From Picocystis sp. L7 (lineage: Eukaryota; Chlorophyta; Picocystophyceae; Picocystales; Picocystaceae), in contig QXJR01000011.1 of assembly GCA_020975725.1 (NCBI GenBank), forward strand, positions 1 through 64,000: DNA of 64,000 nt. The letters are read 5' to 3'. The position numbers were made by a program, and so were the translations under genes. Positions 24,841-36,784 of the stretch are shown here, in pieces; position 1 is the first letter of the stretch; each line of letters opens with the position of its first letter. A model generated the notes under the pieces. It ran no database searches. It saw only the letters and a list, made by a program, of their open reading frames with translations, and had not been told where the DNA came from.

Positions 24841-25728
24841 ATGTCGGACAAGCAGAAGAAGAAAGGATGCGACGGACGGAAGGAAGAGTCGTCGATCGAC
24901 GGTCCAGCCAAACGATGTTTGGTCAAGTACGACACCCCCATGTTGGTGATCGAATCCGTCGATGGACCGAACGGAAGCACCAAGAAGAAGCAGAACCAGG
25001 TGAGACGACCGAACAAACGGACGCGCGCGTGGGCGATCGATCCGCAGGAAAGACCCACGAACAAGGATGTCAACGAAGGGGGCTGACCCAGGATCGGAAT
25101 CGACATCCAGGACCCGAACACGCGCAAGGAAAACGCGCACTTCGAAGACGTGCTGCACGTCGTGCTGCCACCCAGGGAATGGAGGAAGGACGACAAAACA
25201 TGGAGGCAGTACGTTTCGACCATGCCTTCGAATCGCCTGGACGTGCTGAACTTGCAAGATCGGCTGGACCAGGAACTGAAGGAACGACACGCTCGACCGC
25301 TCGGGATCTGTCCGGTGCGAGAAGACCTGCACTTCCAATGCTTCGATGAACTCATCCGACAAGTCACCATCGCCTGTGCGGAGAGGGGAGCCCTACTGAC
25401 CAGGGTCAGGGACGAATTGCAACTGACGATCACCACCTATCGCAATCTCTACGAATCGGCGGTGGCTTTCGGCATGCGTAAAGCGTTGAAAAGCGAACAA
25501 GGAAAGAGGATGGTCGAGGAACGGTACGAGCAGCTTGAAATCGACAATGGGAGGTTGCAAGATAGACTGGTGGCAGCAGAACAAGCGCACATGGAGCTCG
25601 AAAAGAGGACCAGCCGCGAAAAGGAGAGCGTGATCCAGAAGCACAGCGAAGAAATAAAATTCTACCGAAAGTCCATCGATCAATTGACAGCTCAAGTACA
25701 GTCATTGGTCGACATTGGAAGGAGATAA
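24841..25728 (+). CDS. DNALI1: Axonemal inner-arm dynein light chain p28
   Basis: Exons 24841-24999 and 25111-25728, separated by a 111-nt GT..AG intron with a GGCTGACCC branch-like site, give 258 residues. The product matches the DNALI1/p28 family (Chlamydomonas IDA4), subunits of monomeric inner-arm dyneins of motile flagella. Exon 1 holds the KYDTPMLV segment. Exon 2 holds LPPREW, then SNRLDVLNLQDRLDQELKER, GICPVREDLHFQCFDELIRQ and CAERGALLTRVRDEL (about residues 75-150). A long coiled coil runs to the end. An in-frame ATG at 24772 would add 23 basic residues. The gene is evidence for a flagellated stage. Confidence 0.94.
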
Positions 25729-25904
25729 AGTGCCGTCATGCATTGCATGAAAAAACAGGCATCGCCACCCTGATTTTCCCAATCGCAGTGTCGCCCCCCG
25801 GGCGGACATCCTTTGCTTGAACGTTGCTGGCCATGAGGTCGTGAATTGAGGCCAGGTTTGCAAGATTCACCCCTAACTTTCGCGGCAGAATGAAGCGAAA
25901 AAAC
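25729..25904. other. Short convergent spacer
   Basis: 176 bp between the 3' ends of the p28 and SQD1 genes. Nothing distinctive is seen. Confidence 0.4.
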
Positions 25905-27962
<2,058 letters not shown>

Positions 27963-28247
27963 ATGAGCTTCGACGTGCAAGTCAGGAAGTGGAGGGCCGT
28001 GGGGTGCTGGACCTGGGACGCAGGAGACGACGTGTGCGGGATTTGCCGCGCACCCTACGACGCGTGTCCGCCGGAAGCCAAGTTTCCAGGGGACGACAGC
28101 CCCGTGGTGTGGGGACAGTGCAGCCATGCCTTCCACCTGCAGTGCATCAACAAATGGCTCGGATCGCAAGCGGAACAAAAATGCCCCATCTGTCGCAGAG
28201 AATGGGAGTTCAAAGGAATGAACGAAGAAGACGAAGAACAAGCGTGA
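27963..28247 (+). CDS. APC11: Anaphase-promoting complex subunit 11 (RING-H2)
   Basis: The 94-residue product matches APC11, the RING subunit of the APC/C ubiquitin ligase that recruits E2 enzymes during mitotic exit. Landmarks are an N-terminal beta strand (VRKWRAVGCWTWDAGDDVCG), the zinc-binding series CGICRAPYDACPPEAKFPGDD, SPVVWGQCSHAFHLQCINKW and CPICRREWEF. The PGDDSPVVWGQCSHAFH stretch separates APC11 from the related RBX1. Length agrees with the family (84-94). The acidic tail NEEDEEQA is extra. A far longer frame runs upstream antisense to SQD1 and is not part of the gene. Confidence 0.95.
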   Translation: MSFDVQVRKWRAVGCWTWDAGDDVCGICRAPYDACPPEAKFPGDDSPVVWGQCSHAFHLQCINKWLGSQAEQKCPICRREWEFKGMNEEDEEQA

Positions 28248-29743
28248 CGGATGCGTCCGGCGAGGAGGCGAGGGTTCTGCATTCGCACCGTCCAGGTCTG
28301 CAGGTGTACGGAATAAGATGACGGCTGGAAAGCGGTCGGTTCCTTCCTCCAACTTTCCGTTCCATCCCTTGCTTCGCGATGCTGAACACATCGGTCGAAG
28401 TGCGACGGCCGAACCAGCCACAGGCCAACGAAGGACGATCCTCGAGAGCACAGGAAAAGAACGGGGAAATGAACTGGAAATCGTTCGGATCCGGGTGCCC
28501 CTGAAGTACAGAGCGCGCATAGGATGCGGGTTGGATGCATGGGGTTCACCTGGGCGGTCTCCTCGATCGTTCTGAAAAGCGTGCACCCAAGCCGCCCATC
28601 GAGTGGGGTTTCAGTCGGCACGAGGTCAGCCCGGTTCGTGTGGCATTCGACCCTGGGTGCGATCCTGGGACATCGAGCGATGGACATGGAGAAAGGAGGA
28701 CATCCAGGTACACCCTGTTGCCCGTCCCCGAGCGCCCTGACCGTGATCTCGTCCCGTTCGTGCCGTCCCCGCGACCGAACTCGTCCGGTTCGCACCGATC
28801 GAGACACACGAAGGGCACTTCCGTCCATCGAGGACCCCACCTGCCAGGGGTGTTGTTCCTCGACCTCGTCTGGACGACGTTCGAAGCGATGCCGTGTTGC
28901 CTCGACACCGCCTTGGGGTCCAATCCACGTCCTGGGGTCGCTGTGCGTGGCGCGATTCGGGTTCGGTCGTCTTTCCTCGTCCACGTCAGCGCGATCACGT
29001 GTCGTTCGCCCCAGGGGTCACGTGATGCGACGTGGGTCTCGGTTGCCCGAGGTTCGGGTGGAGATGGAAACGAAAAGGGAGAGATCTGGAACCGACCGGA
29101 TCGTCGGTTCGGGTTGAAAAGGACGAAAGGCGGGGTTCGATCCGTTTCGACGGGGGACGCGCGTCGTCGGATGGAACGGATCGGATGCATCGAGGGGGGA
29201 AAGCCCCACACGTAGGGTGGAGGATCGGGAACCTTGACGCGTGTTGTCTTTCCGACGTCGTTCGGTTGGGGGAACACACCGGTCGTGGGGCGTCTTTCCT
29301 ACGATCGTCGCACAGGACCTCTTCCGTCCTCGTCGGCATCCGTCCTTTCCATCCCCCCCCCCCATCGCACCCATCCTGTTCACGTGCTGCTGCCATCCTG
29401 GGACGGGCCACGGTCTCGGTCTCGTTCGGGGTTCCATCGGAAACCTCCCCTCCGATGGATCGACGGGATTTTCCTTATCGAACCCGAATCGTTCCCCTTC
29501 TCTGCGCTTTCGGAGACCCGAAACGGATCGGTGCAACCGTCGCCGGAAGCTCCCACTTCCCGCAGAGGAATCGACCCCGAATCTCGGTTCCTCCGGGCCC
29601 TGATCCTCGTCGGTCGATGTTCCCCGTGGTGGTACCGTGTGGGTCCAACCGATCCGGCGGCGGATGTCGGTGATGGTATCATTCCCGTCTCGTACCTGAA
29701 ACACGTGTGCGCCTTTCGCTCGCCATCCAGCGAATCGGACGTC
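28248..29743. other. 1.5-kb tandem spacer, no gene seen
   Basis: GC-rich sequence between APC11 and asparagine synthetase. Overlapping frames of up to about 240 codons occur on both strands but carry no recognisable motif. A run of 11 C lies at 29353-29363, about 380 bp upstream of the next start codon. Confidence 0.4.
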
Positions 29744-31519
29744 ATGTGTGGCATCTTGGCCGTCCTCGGGGCCAGGGACGACTCTCCCACCATGCGACAG
29801 CGGGTCCTCATCCTCAGCACCCGGCTGAGGCACCGCGGACCCGACTGGAGCGGGATACACCAACACAAGAACATGTTCCTGGCGCACGAGAGACTGGCCA
29901 TCGTGGATCCAGCCTCCGGACACCAACCGCTGTACAACGAGACCAAGGAAATCGTAGTGGCCGTCAACGGAGAGATCTACAATCACATGGAGCTGAGGGA
30001 TACACTCAAGGAGAAACACACCTTCGCCACCAACAGCGACTGCGAGGTCATCAGCCACCTCTACGAAGAATACGGCGAAGATATGCCAGGCATGCTCGAC
30101 GGCATGTTCTCCTTCGTGCTGCTGGACACGCGCACAAACGAGTACCTCGTCGCCAGGGACCACATGGGAATCACGTCGCTCTACATCGGATGGGGGAAGG
30201 ACGGATCCGTCTGGGTCGCGTCCGAAATGAAGGCGTTGCACGAAGACTGCGAAAACTTCATCCATTTCCCCCCTGGACACTACTTCTCCTCCAAAACGAA
30301 AACGTTCACGAGGTTTTACAACCCCAAGTGGGTGGCAGACAGCGAGGCAGATCCTCCGTCCTTCCCCGATGGCAAGCTGGATTTGACCGTCCTCCGAGAC
30401 GCCTTTGAGACTTCCGTGAAGAAGAGACTGATGAGCGATGTACCGTTCGGGGTTCTGCTGTCGGGAGGGCTCGACTCCTCCTTGGTGGCCTCCGTGGCTA
30501 GCCGTTACATAGAGAAGAACAGGTGGGGTACGCTTCACTCCTTTTGCATCGGCATGGAAGGCTCTCCAGACCTCAAAGCAGGACAGGAAGTGGCCGATTT
30601 CCTGGGTACCATCCACCACGAGCTCCACTTCACGCTTCAAGAAGGGATCGATGCGATTCCGGACGTGATCTATCACACGGAGACCTACGATGTGACCACC
30701 ATTCGTGCCTCCACTCCCATGTTCCTCATGGCGAGGAAGATCAAAGCGGCGGGAATCAAGATGGTCCTGAGCGGGGAAGGCAGCGATGAGGTGTTTGGTG
30801 GATATCTCTACTTCCACAAAGCGCCGAACAGGGAAGAATTCCACAGCGAAACATGCCGCAAGCTCAAGATGCTTCACATGTACGACTGCCTCAGAGCTAA
30901 CAAATCCACGTCCGCCTGGGGGTTGGAGGCGCGAGTGCCCTTCCTTGACAAGGACTTCCTCGATGTTGCCATGAACGTTGATCCCAAAGAAAAGATGATC
31001 GACCTGGAGGAGAAGCCGGACGGAAAGTGGCCGAGGATCGAGAAGTGGATGATCCGCAAAGCCTTTGATACTCCCGAGCGCCCGTATCTTCCAGACTGGG
31101 TTCTATGGAGGCAGAAAGAACAGTTCAGCGATGGGGTAGGATACAGCTGGATCGACGGCATCAAGGATTTTGTCAGCACCCAGGTGAGCGATGCCATGCT
31201 GGAGAACGCCCAGCACGCCTTCCCACATAACCCCCCGCAAACGAAGGAAGCGTACTTCTACCGGCAGTTGTTTGAAAAGTTCTTCCCGCAGCATGCTGCA
31301 CTGTCCACCGTGCCCGGGGGGCCCTCCGTAGCATGTAGCACACCTGCAGCTGTCCTGTGGGATGCTTCCTGGGCGGGGAAGGAGGATCCATCGGGCAGGG
31401 CGGCCGGTGCCCACGAACAGGGATATCACAAGAGCGTGGTCGAGATCGCCAAGGAAGCAGCGGCCGCGGCGCTTGCTGCAGAAGAAGAAGGGACCCCAGC
31501 CAAAAAAGCCAAGGTGTAG
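29744..31519 (+). CDS. ASN: Asparagine synthetase, glutamine-hydrolysing
   Basis: The 591-residue enzyme makes asparagine from aspartate, glutamine and ATP. It begins MCGILAVLG, so Cys2 is the N-terminal nucleophile of the glutaminase domain. That domain also shows RLRHRGPDWSG, RLAIVDPASGHQPLYN and VNGEIYNH (about residues 1-205). The synthetase domain carries the pyrophosphate loop FGVLLSGGLDSSLVAS near residue 240, VTTIRASTPMFLMARKI, LSGEGSDEVFGGYLYF and WGLEARVPFLD. This is the AsnB/plant ASN architecture, cytosolic by family. The last 30 residues are Ala/Glu-rich and end KKAKV, an unusual tail. No introns are present. Confidence 0.97.
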   Translation: MCGILAVLGARDDSPTMRQRVLILSTRLRHRGPDWSGIHQHKNMFLAHERLAIVDPASGHQPLYNETKEIVVAVNGEIYNHMELRDTLKEKHTFATNSDCEVISHLYEEYGEDMPGMLDGMFSFVLLDTRTNEYLVARDHMGITSLYIGWGKDGSVWVASEMKALHEDCENFIHFPPGHYFSSKTKTFTRFYNPKWVADSEADPPSFPDGKLDLTVLRDAFETSVKKRLMSDVPFGVLLSGGLDSSLVASVASRYIEKNRWGTLHSFCIGMEGSPDLKAGQEVADFLGTIHHELHFTLQEGIDAIPDVIYHTETYDVTTIRASTPMFLMARKIKAAGIKMVLSGEGSDEVFGGYLYFHKAPNREEFHSETCRKLKMLHMYDCLRANKSTSAWGLEARVPFLDKDFLDVAMNVDPKEKMIDLEEKPDGKWPRIEKWMIRKAFDTPERPYLPDWVLWRQKEQFSDGVGYSWIDGIKDFVSTQVSDAMLENAQHAFPHNPPQTKEAYFYRQLFEKFFPQHAALSTVPGGPSVACSTPAAVLWDASWAGKEDPSGRAAGAHEQGYHKSVVEIAKEAAAAALAAEEEGTPAKKAKV

Positions 31520-31956
31520 GGGTGCCTGGGAACGGGGAAGAAGCAATAACCAACTCAAATGCCTTTGGTAACAGAATCTTTTTGTTTTTTGAATGGCGTT
31601 TACATGCAAATACTCCCCTGTAGAAGGACCTTTTCAACTTGTAGTGTCGGGGCAATGCTAGCGTTCCCGCAGATGCACATATCAACTGTCACGATGGAGT
31701 TTGGTCACTCTCCATGCACCGTCAACCACTCGAAAGCGCGGCTGTGAAGGAACGAGTTTCGAACAATCCCATGTGGGATCCGGGGACCTCTTCCTGTCAC
31801 GTCATACCGATGGATGGCCCTGCGTTCCACCCGTGTGCATGGCTTTTGGCAGGGCTATCTCTACCACATGAGGATGCGACTGCAGCGGCGCGGCATCGTT
31901 TCCATGTCCTGCACTCGCCCGTTTCCTTGTCTCTCTCCCTCTGATCGTACCAGTAT
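31520..31956. other. Convergent spacer
   Basis: About 440 bp between the 3' ends of asparagine synthetase and the RbcX-like gene. No gene or repeat is seen. Confidence 0.4.
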
Positions 31957-32580
31957 TCATTCCATTCCAAATTCGTCCTCCCTTCCCGGCGGTTCCAGGA
32001 AATCTTCGGAGAAGGATCCTTCGAGGCTGGATTGCAGGGACTGTCGCAGGGTTTCGCTGAGCAGGTAATTGTTTTCATCGGTGATTCCTTGCAGGTCTTG
32101 GATGAATTCCTTGGCCAGGTGGGCGCGTATATCCATTATCCTGGTGGCGATCTGCCTGGGATCCACGGCCAGGCTCGAGCTCAAGGAGCAGTCGTACATG
32201 GCTTCTCTTCCCGGCACACCGGCCACGCTTTCGACCTGGGAGTTGAGGAGCTTTCTGAGGAACTGTTCTCCGCTGACTTCTTCCCAATTTCCTTCCTTGG
32301 GTATTTTGTTGGCTCTGTAGAATCTGAGCAGCCAGTTGTGCACTTGTGGGGTGAGTTCCATGGTGTACACGAGCAGCGTTTTGACCGCTCTTTCCGTGAG
32401 CAGTCCGATGAGTCGGTCTCGGTTCCCATCTCGCATGGGGCTATCGTCTGGATTCCTGGTCCACGCCGGTCTCCCTTTCCTTCGGTTCCTTTGGTTTTCC
32501 GGTCCGGTGGGCGAGGCTTGCACTCGCACCGTCCTCTTCCACGTTTTCCGTGGCGTCACCACGCCTGTCCTCGTTCCCAT
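31957..32580 (-). CDS. RbcX-like protein, probably plastid
   Basis: This 207-residue protein has a basic N-terminal region without acidic clusters (about 45 residues, possible transit peptide). It is followed by a helical domain with the pattern ERAVKTLLVYTMELTP, NWLLRFYRANKIP, GEQFLRKLLN, and DPRQIATRIMDIRAHLAKEF then ITDENNYLLSETL. The order (Ala-Val-[RK]-T helix, W-x3-F turn, FLxxLL, RIMxxRxHL helix, DEN-x-L end) resembles RbcX, the chaperone that assembles Rubisco large subunits, particularly plant RbcX1. A loop of about 30 residues in the middle (SVAGVPGREAMYDCSLSSS) is longer than in cyanobacterial RbcX. I am moderately sure of the fold and less sure of function. A second start is possible at 32436. 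Confidence 0.5.
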   Translation of the reverse strand: MGTRTGVVTPRKTWKRTVRVQASPTGPENQRNRRKGRPAWTRNPDDSPMRDGNRDRLIGLLTERAVKTLLVYTMELTPQVHNWLLRFYRANKIPKEGNWEEVSGEQFLRKLLNSQVESVAGVPGREAMYDCSLSSSLAVDPRQIATRIMDIRAHLAKEFIQDLQGITDENNYLLSETLRQSLQSSLEGSFSEDFLEPPGREDEFGME

Positions 32581-32973
32581 GATCGAAGGTGTTGGGCGAT
32601 GTGGGCGATTCGGGCGTGGGCCAAACCAAACGGGGTCCTCCCTGGTGGGACGGACCTGTCCTTCTTCTCCTCACCCTGGTCCCTCCCTCCCATCCACACG
32701 GACGAAAGGGATGGACGGTGGGGGTCGATCGGGGGGGGATGAAAGGGACGGTTCCACGGGTTCGAACCCGATCCACGTCCCCTACTCTCCCCGATGGAGG
32801 GAGACCCCCGCCCTTTCGACCGAGGAGGAACGGGGTGGGGGAGGATCAGGTGGACGAACCCCAGCATCCATCCCGTCCCTGTTCGTCAAGGGAACCTCGT
32901 GCCTTGGCCGCACAACCGAACGATCCAGGCGTGTTGCTCGTCCTCGTCCTCGTCCTTCGAGGGGTGCGTTCCC
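32581..32973. promoter_or_regulatory. Bidirectional promoter region RbcX-like / IMPACT
   Basis: About 390 bp between divergent starts, containing the perfect palindrome CGGGTTCGAACCCG at 32757-32770 and a run of eight G at 32731-32738. Confidence 0.55.
32757..32770. promoter_or_regulatory. CGGGTTCGAACCCG palindrome
   Basis: Perfect 14-bp inverted repeat roughly midway between two divergent start codons. It contains GGTTCGAACCC, which also matches the RNA polymerase III B-box consensus. Confidence 0.55.
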
Positions 32974-33955
32974 ATGGTGGATCGAGGGGAAGGAATGGCA
33001 TCGGAAGAAGATCGATGCAGGATCGTAGACGAAGGACAAGCCATGCAAGCCATCTACGGAGAAAAGTGCAAGAGAGGATCCGGAGGATGGGATTGGGAGG
33101 TGAGACGGATGGTGGAAGACGAGAAGGACGCGCCCCTCCGATACGATGGGATCCAAACCTGACGCGTCCAGCACCCGTCCCGTTGCGATGCATCAGGTGG
33201 AGGTCCCCGACGATCGTGGGAACCAACTGTGCTTGTTGCAAGTGCGATTGCCCGACGGTTATCCCACCCACGCCCCTCCGAACGTGGAACTGCAGGCCAG
33301 GAAGCTGGATCCAAGGCGGAAGGTGAGGCTGCTGGAATCCTTGCAGGAGGCCATGGATGGTTGGAAAGGAGAGACCTGCCTGTTCCAGATCGTGGAATGG
33401 ATCCGCGAACGTAAGGACGAGTGGTTCGAACCGGACGCAGGGGAACCGCCGACGCACGTTTCCGCAGGAACCGTTCCGACGGCGGACGAGCACGCGTTTT
33501 CGGGTTCGGGACGAACGCGCGAGGAAGGCGACGGGACGGACGTTCCGCGCAAGCACGTGCACGTGGTTTGGCACACCGGCGAACCGTTGACGGATCGCAA
33601 GTCGACGTTCCAGGCTCACCTCGTGGGGATCGACGATCCCGGTGCGGTGTCGGACGCCTTGGACGTCCTGTTTGCGGATCGCAAGATCCGCGGTGCGACC
33701 CACAACGTCCTGGCGTATCGCATATCCCTCCCCACGGGCGGTTTTTCCACGGATTGCGACGACGACGGCGAATGTGCGGCCGGCGGTCGTCTCCTCCACC
33801 TCCTCCAGGTGGTGGATGCTCGCGACGTGTTGGTGGTGGTGTCTCGTTGGTACGGCGGCACCAAGCTGGGTCCGGATCGTTTCAAGCGCATCTCCCAGGT
33901 GGCGCGTGATCTTTTGGATCGCCAGGGACACGTCCGTGGATCCCGTCGTCCATGA
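32974..33955 (+). CDS. IMPACT: IMPACT/YIH1 homologue (RWD + UPF0029)
   Basis: Exons 32974-33099 and 33197-33955, with a 97-nt GT..AG intron, give 294 residues. The split RWD domain (exon 1 DEGQAMQAIYGEKC, exon 2 LLQVRLPDGYPTHAPPNVEL) binds GCN1 in known homologues. The C-terminal UPF0029/IMPACT domain (about residues 180-290) shows DRKSTFQAHLVGIDDP, THNVLAYRI, DCDDDGECAAGGRLLHLL, DVLVVVSRWYGGTKLGPDRF. IMPACT/YIH1 restrains activation of the GCN2 stress kinase by competing for GCN1. A second in-frame ATG lies at 32995. Without splicing the RWD N-terminal half would be lost. Confidence 0.93.
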
Positions 33956-35119
33956 TCGCCAACCTCTGCTGATCGTGCGGACGAGGCCAAACGATGTGCG
34001 TCTTCCCTTTCGGGATCGCATCGTATTCCCTCGTCGCTCGCCCAACTCTCACCCCCTGGGTCCCTCCTTTCTCCCCTTCCCTTTCGGGTCGGGAACGACC
34101 CAAAGGGGGGGGGGGACGGGGATCCGAGAAGGACGTCCCCATCTCTTTTCCCCCATCCCCCCCCCCACGGGGGTGCGATCGATCCGGATGGGGACAACGA
34201 GGGGAGCACCCCACCGCCACTTTTTCTTCATAGGGAGAGAGGGGGTGTCGCTGTGGGATCCGTGGAGCCTCCGGAGGACCTCTCCAGTCGTTGCCCTTCC
34301 AATCGAAGTTGTAGAGCACTCCGTTTTGAGGGGTTTGTATCGATGGACCCCGACCTGGTTCGGCCCGTGCAAGAGCAGGGAGGCCCGTGCACGTCCCAGG
34401 GTCTTTCGGGGCTGGATCCTGCCTCGTTTCCCCTGGCGGGTTCTCCTTTCTTTCGATGCGCGTATCTCTTCGAATATGGGTTCAGATCGAGCGAACGATA
34501 GCTCGTTGGATAGGTCTCGGCGCGTTCTTTCGAACGGTGCTCTCAAAACGCCCAAATTCTGCCTGGCGCGATTTCTACAGGCGAAAGACCACCGGCAGGT
34601 GGTGGGGACCCCAAACGGCACCGCTGCTCAACACCTCCCCGAGGGCAGCCGAGCGCCCACGGGGAACCGGACCGCCAAACCCGGGGAAGGGAAAGACAGA
34701 AAGATAGGACACCTTCAGGAGAAAAATCGGATCGAGAGTCGATGATCCTGGTGCCATGAAGCGCATGTTCAACCGCCTGGCCAAAACGCCCAAAAAAAGG
34801 GTGAATTTGGTGAACTCCCCGAGCCAGCCGCACCGAGTTCACCCAGAAGACAAACGATCCAGGACTAACCAAGCTCAGATTCGGATTCTGCTCGTCGAAT
34901 CACCTGGAAACACCACAAAAAAGAACGGGGAACAGGCCTGATGTGAAGAAAAAGCCCGAGGACTCACGCTTTCCCGAAGTGGCGGTGGGGTGGAGGATCC
35001 ACGGGTTCCATCCCCCTCCTGGTGACACCGGTCTGTCCCGGGGTGGACACGGTTCGCCACAAGGGAAGTGGGATCCCCTCTGGACCCAAGAAGGTGCCAG
35101 GTGGACGGGACATGGCGGG
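33956..35119. other. 1.2-kb tandem spacer, no gene seen
   Basis: GC-rich sequence with a run of 11 G at 34105-34115. Several frames of about 60-190 codons are present on both strands, including a 61-codon basic frame at 34756-34941, but none is recognised. Confidence 0.4.
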
Positions 35120-36382
35120 ATGGCCGAAGCGTTCTGGACCGCAGGGAGGCTCTCCGCGGAATCCGTGCTCGAAGCCTTGCTGGTGGCCTTCGTGGGCGTG
35201 GTGCTGGGATGGCAAGGACACGTGGACAAAACAGGGAGGGAAGTGGTGAGCAAGATGTGCGCCAGAGCCTTCGTGCCGGCACTCGTGTTCGACAAACTGT
35301 GCCGATCCGTCACCGTCGAAGACATTGCCACGTGGTGGCCGCTGCCACTCAACGTGCTGGTGTCCATCCTGAGCGGAGGATCCGCAGGGATCCTGTGTGC
35401 CAAGCTCGCCGGAATCAAAAAACCACACCACATGATGTTCATGTGCGCCAGTGCGCTGGGAAACCTGGGAAACCTGCCGCTGGTGCTCATCCACGCCGTG
35501 TGCACCAGCGAAAGCTCGCCGTTCGGAACGGAGTGCGAAGAAAGAGGAATCGCATACGTCGCCTTCGGAATGTTCACCGCCACGCTCGTGCAATGGAGCG
35601 TCGCCAACGTGCTGCTGGCACCGCCCAAACCCGAAAACGAAGCCGGGTTCGAACTGGCTCGCAGGAACGGTTCCGACGCGCCGCGTCGACTCGGACCTCC
35701 CGACGGAAACGTGCCGGACGTGGAAGGCGAGTCGGAGAAAGACGCGCTGATCTCGCAAGGAGAAATCGAAGTGGAAGTCCTGGGTGCGGACATCCACCCA
35801 GACGAACTGGGCTGGAAGGCGGTGGAGGAAAACGGAGGAGACGCCTACCAGGATGGAAGCACAGGTTGGCGGTACTCCGTCCTCCTGAAGCAACTGCTCA
35901 CACCCCCGGTCCTGGCCACCTTTCTGGCCCTGTTCATCGGGGCGGTGCCTGCGCTGAAAGGTTTGCTTTACGGACCGGGCGCACCACTGGCGCCGCTAAG
36001 CAACGCCATCGCGGTGACGGGGGCGGGGATGGTGCCGTCCCTGCTGATTCTGCTGGGCTCCTTGCTTTCCGAAGGTCCATCGACCTCCACCTTGCAAAAG
36101 CGGACCATTCTGCTCATCGTCTGCCTCCGGGGTGCCGTTCTACCCGTCCTGGGCATGGGCTTTGTGGCTTTGTTGAAGGCAACGGGGTGCCTTCCCCGAG
36201 ATCCGTTGTTCCAATTCGTGCTCCTCATTCAGCACGCATTGCCATCGGCCATCAATCTTTCCACCATCGCCACGATGCACGATCACAATGCCCTGGAAAT
36301 GTCCTCTCTGTTGTTTTACCAGTACATAGCGGCGATTTTGTTCATGCCGGCTTTTCTGACCGTTTACCTGAGGATCCTCTAG
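35120..36382 (+). CDS. PIN-LIKES (PILS)/auxin efflux carrier family protein
   Basis: The 420-residue product has about ten transmembrane helices in two groups (residues 15-175 and 265-420) around a hydrophilic, acidic loop (about 180-260). This is the layout of PILS and fungal auxin-efflux-carrier-like (Pfam Mem_trans) proteins of the endoplasmic reticulum. Conserved-looking features include SKMCARAFVPALVFDKLC, FMCASALGNLGNLPLVLIHAVC and LIQHALPSAINLSTIATMH. The last of these matches the C-terminal PxSxNxxxI family motif. The substrate in an alga is unknown; ER transport of auxin-like compounds is inference. I chose the ATG at 35120 because the preceding 59 codons have no family match. Confidence 0.87.
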   Translation: MAEAFWTAGRLSAESVLEALLVAFVGVVLGWQGHVDKTGREVVSKMCARAFVPALVFDKLCRSVTVEDIATWWPLPLNVLVSILSGGSAGILCAKLAGIKKPHHMMFMCASALGNLGNLPLVLIHAVCTSESSPFGTECEERGIAYVAFGMFTATLVQWSVANVLLAPPKPENEAGFELARRNGSDAPRRLGPPDGNVPDVEGESEKDALISQGEIEVEVLGADIHPDELGWKAVEENGGDAYQDGSTGWRYSVLLKQLLTPPVLATFLALFIGAVPALKGLLYGPGAPLAPLSNAIAVTGAGMVPSLLILLGSLLSEGPSTSTLQKRTILLIVCLRGAVLPVLGMGFVALLKATGCLPRDPLFQFVLLIQHALPSAINLSTIATMHDHNALEMSSLLFYQYIAAILFMPAFLTVYLRIL

Positions 36383-36784
36383 GCTTTTGGCGCCTCGACA
36401 GGTTAGATATGTACAGACCATCGCTTTGTGAATCCTACGTGCCGTTTGGTCCATACGGGACGGATCTGGTTCTCTTGGAGGGCCGGGATCACGAGCCAGT
36501 TCGGAGGCACAACGAGTGGTCCACCGTAACGATTCATCGACCAGCATACGATAACGTCCAACGATGAACAAATAAATGAATAAATGCATGCTTCCTTGTT
36601 TCGATCCACGGCGTTGCTGGTCCTACAGCCACGCATGCTCTTTCCGCGTCCGAGCATGCACGTTGTGAAGAATACGCGGACCACCCTGCTCGCGACCGTT
36701 TCAATCCCCAGAGCGTGCCCTTGGCCTTATTCCTACGTACCGCCCCATCTGCTCGATACGGCAAGCTTTTGCAGTCTACCCTTG
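36383..36784. other. Convergent spacer
   Basis: About 400 bp of AT-richer 3' flanking sequence between the PILS and amidase genes. An AATAAATGAATAAATG stretch near 36570-36585 is a possible polyadenylation region for the PILS transcript. Confidence 0.4.

Noticed and set aside
32757-32770. Hidden tRNA gene at the B-box-like palindrome
   Set aside because: No A box, acceptor stem or anticodon arm is present around it.
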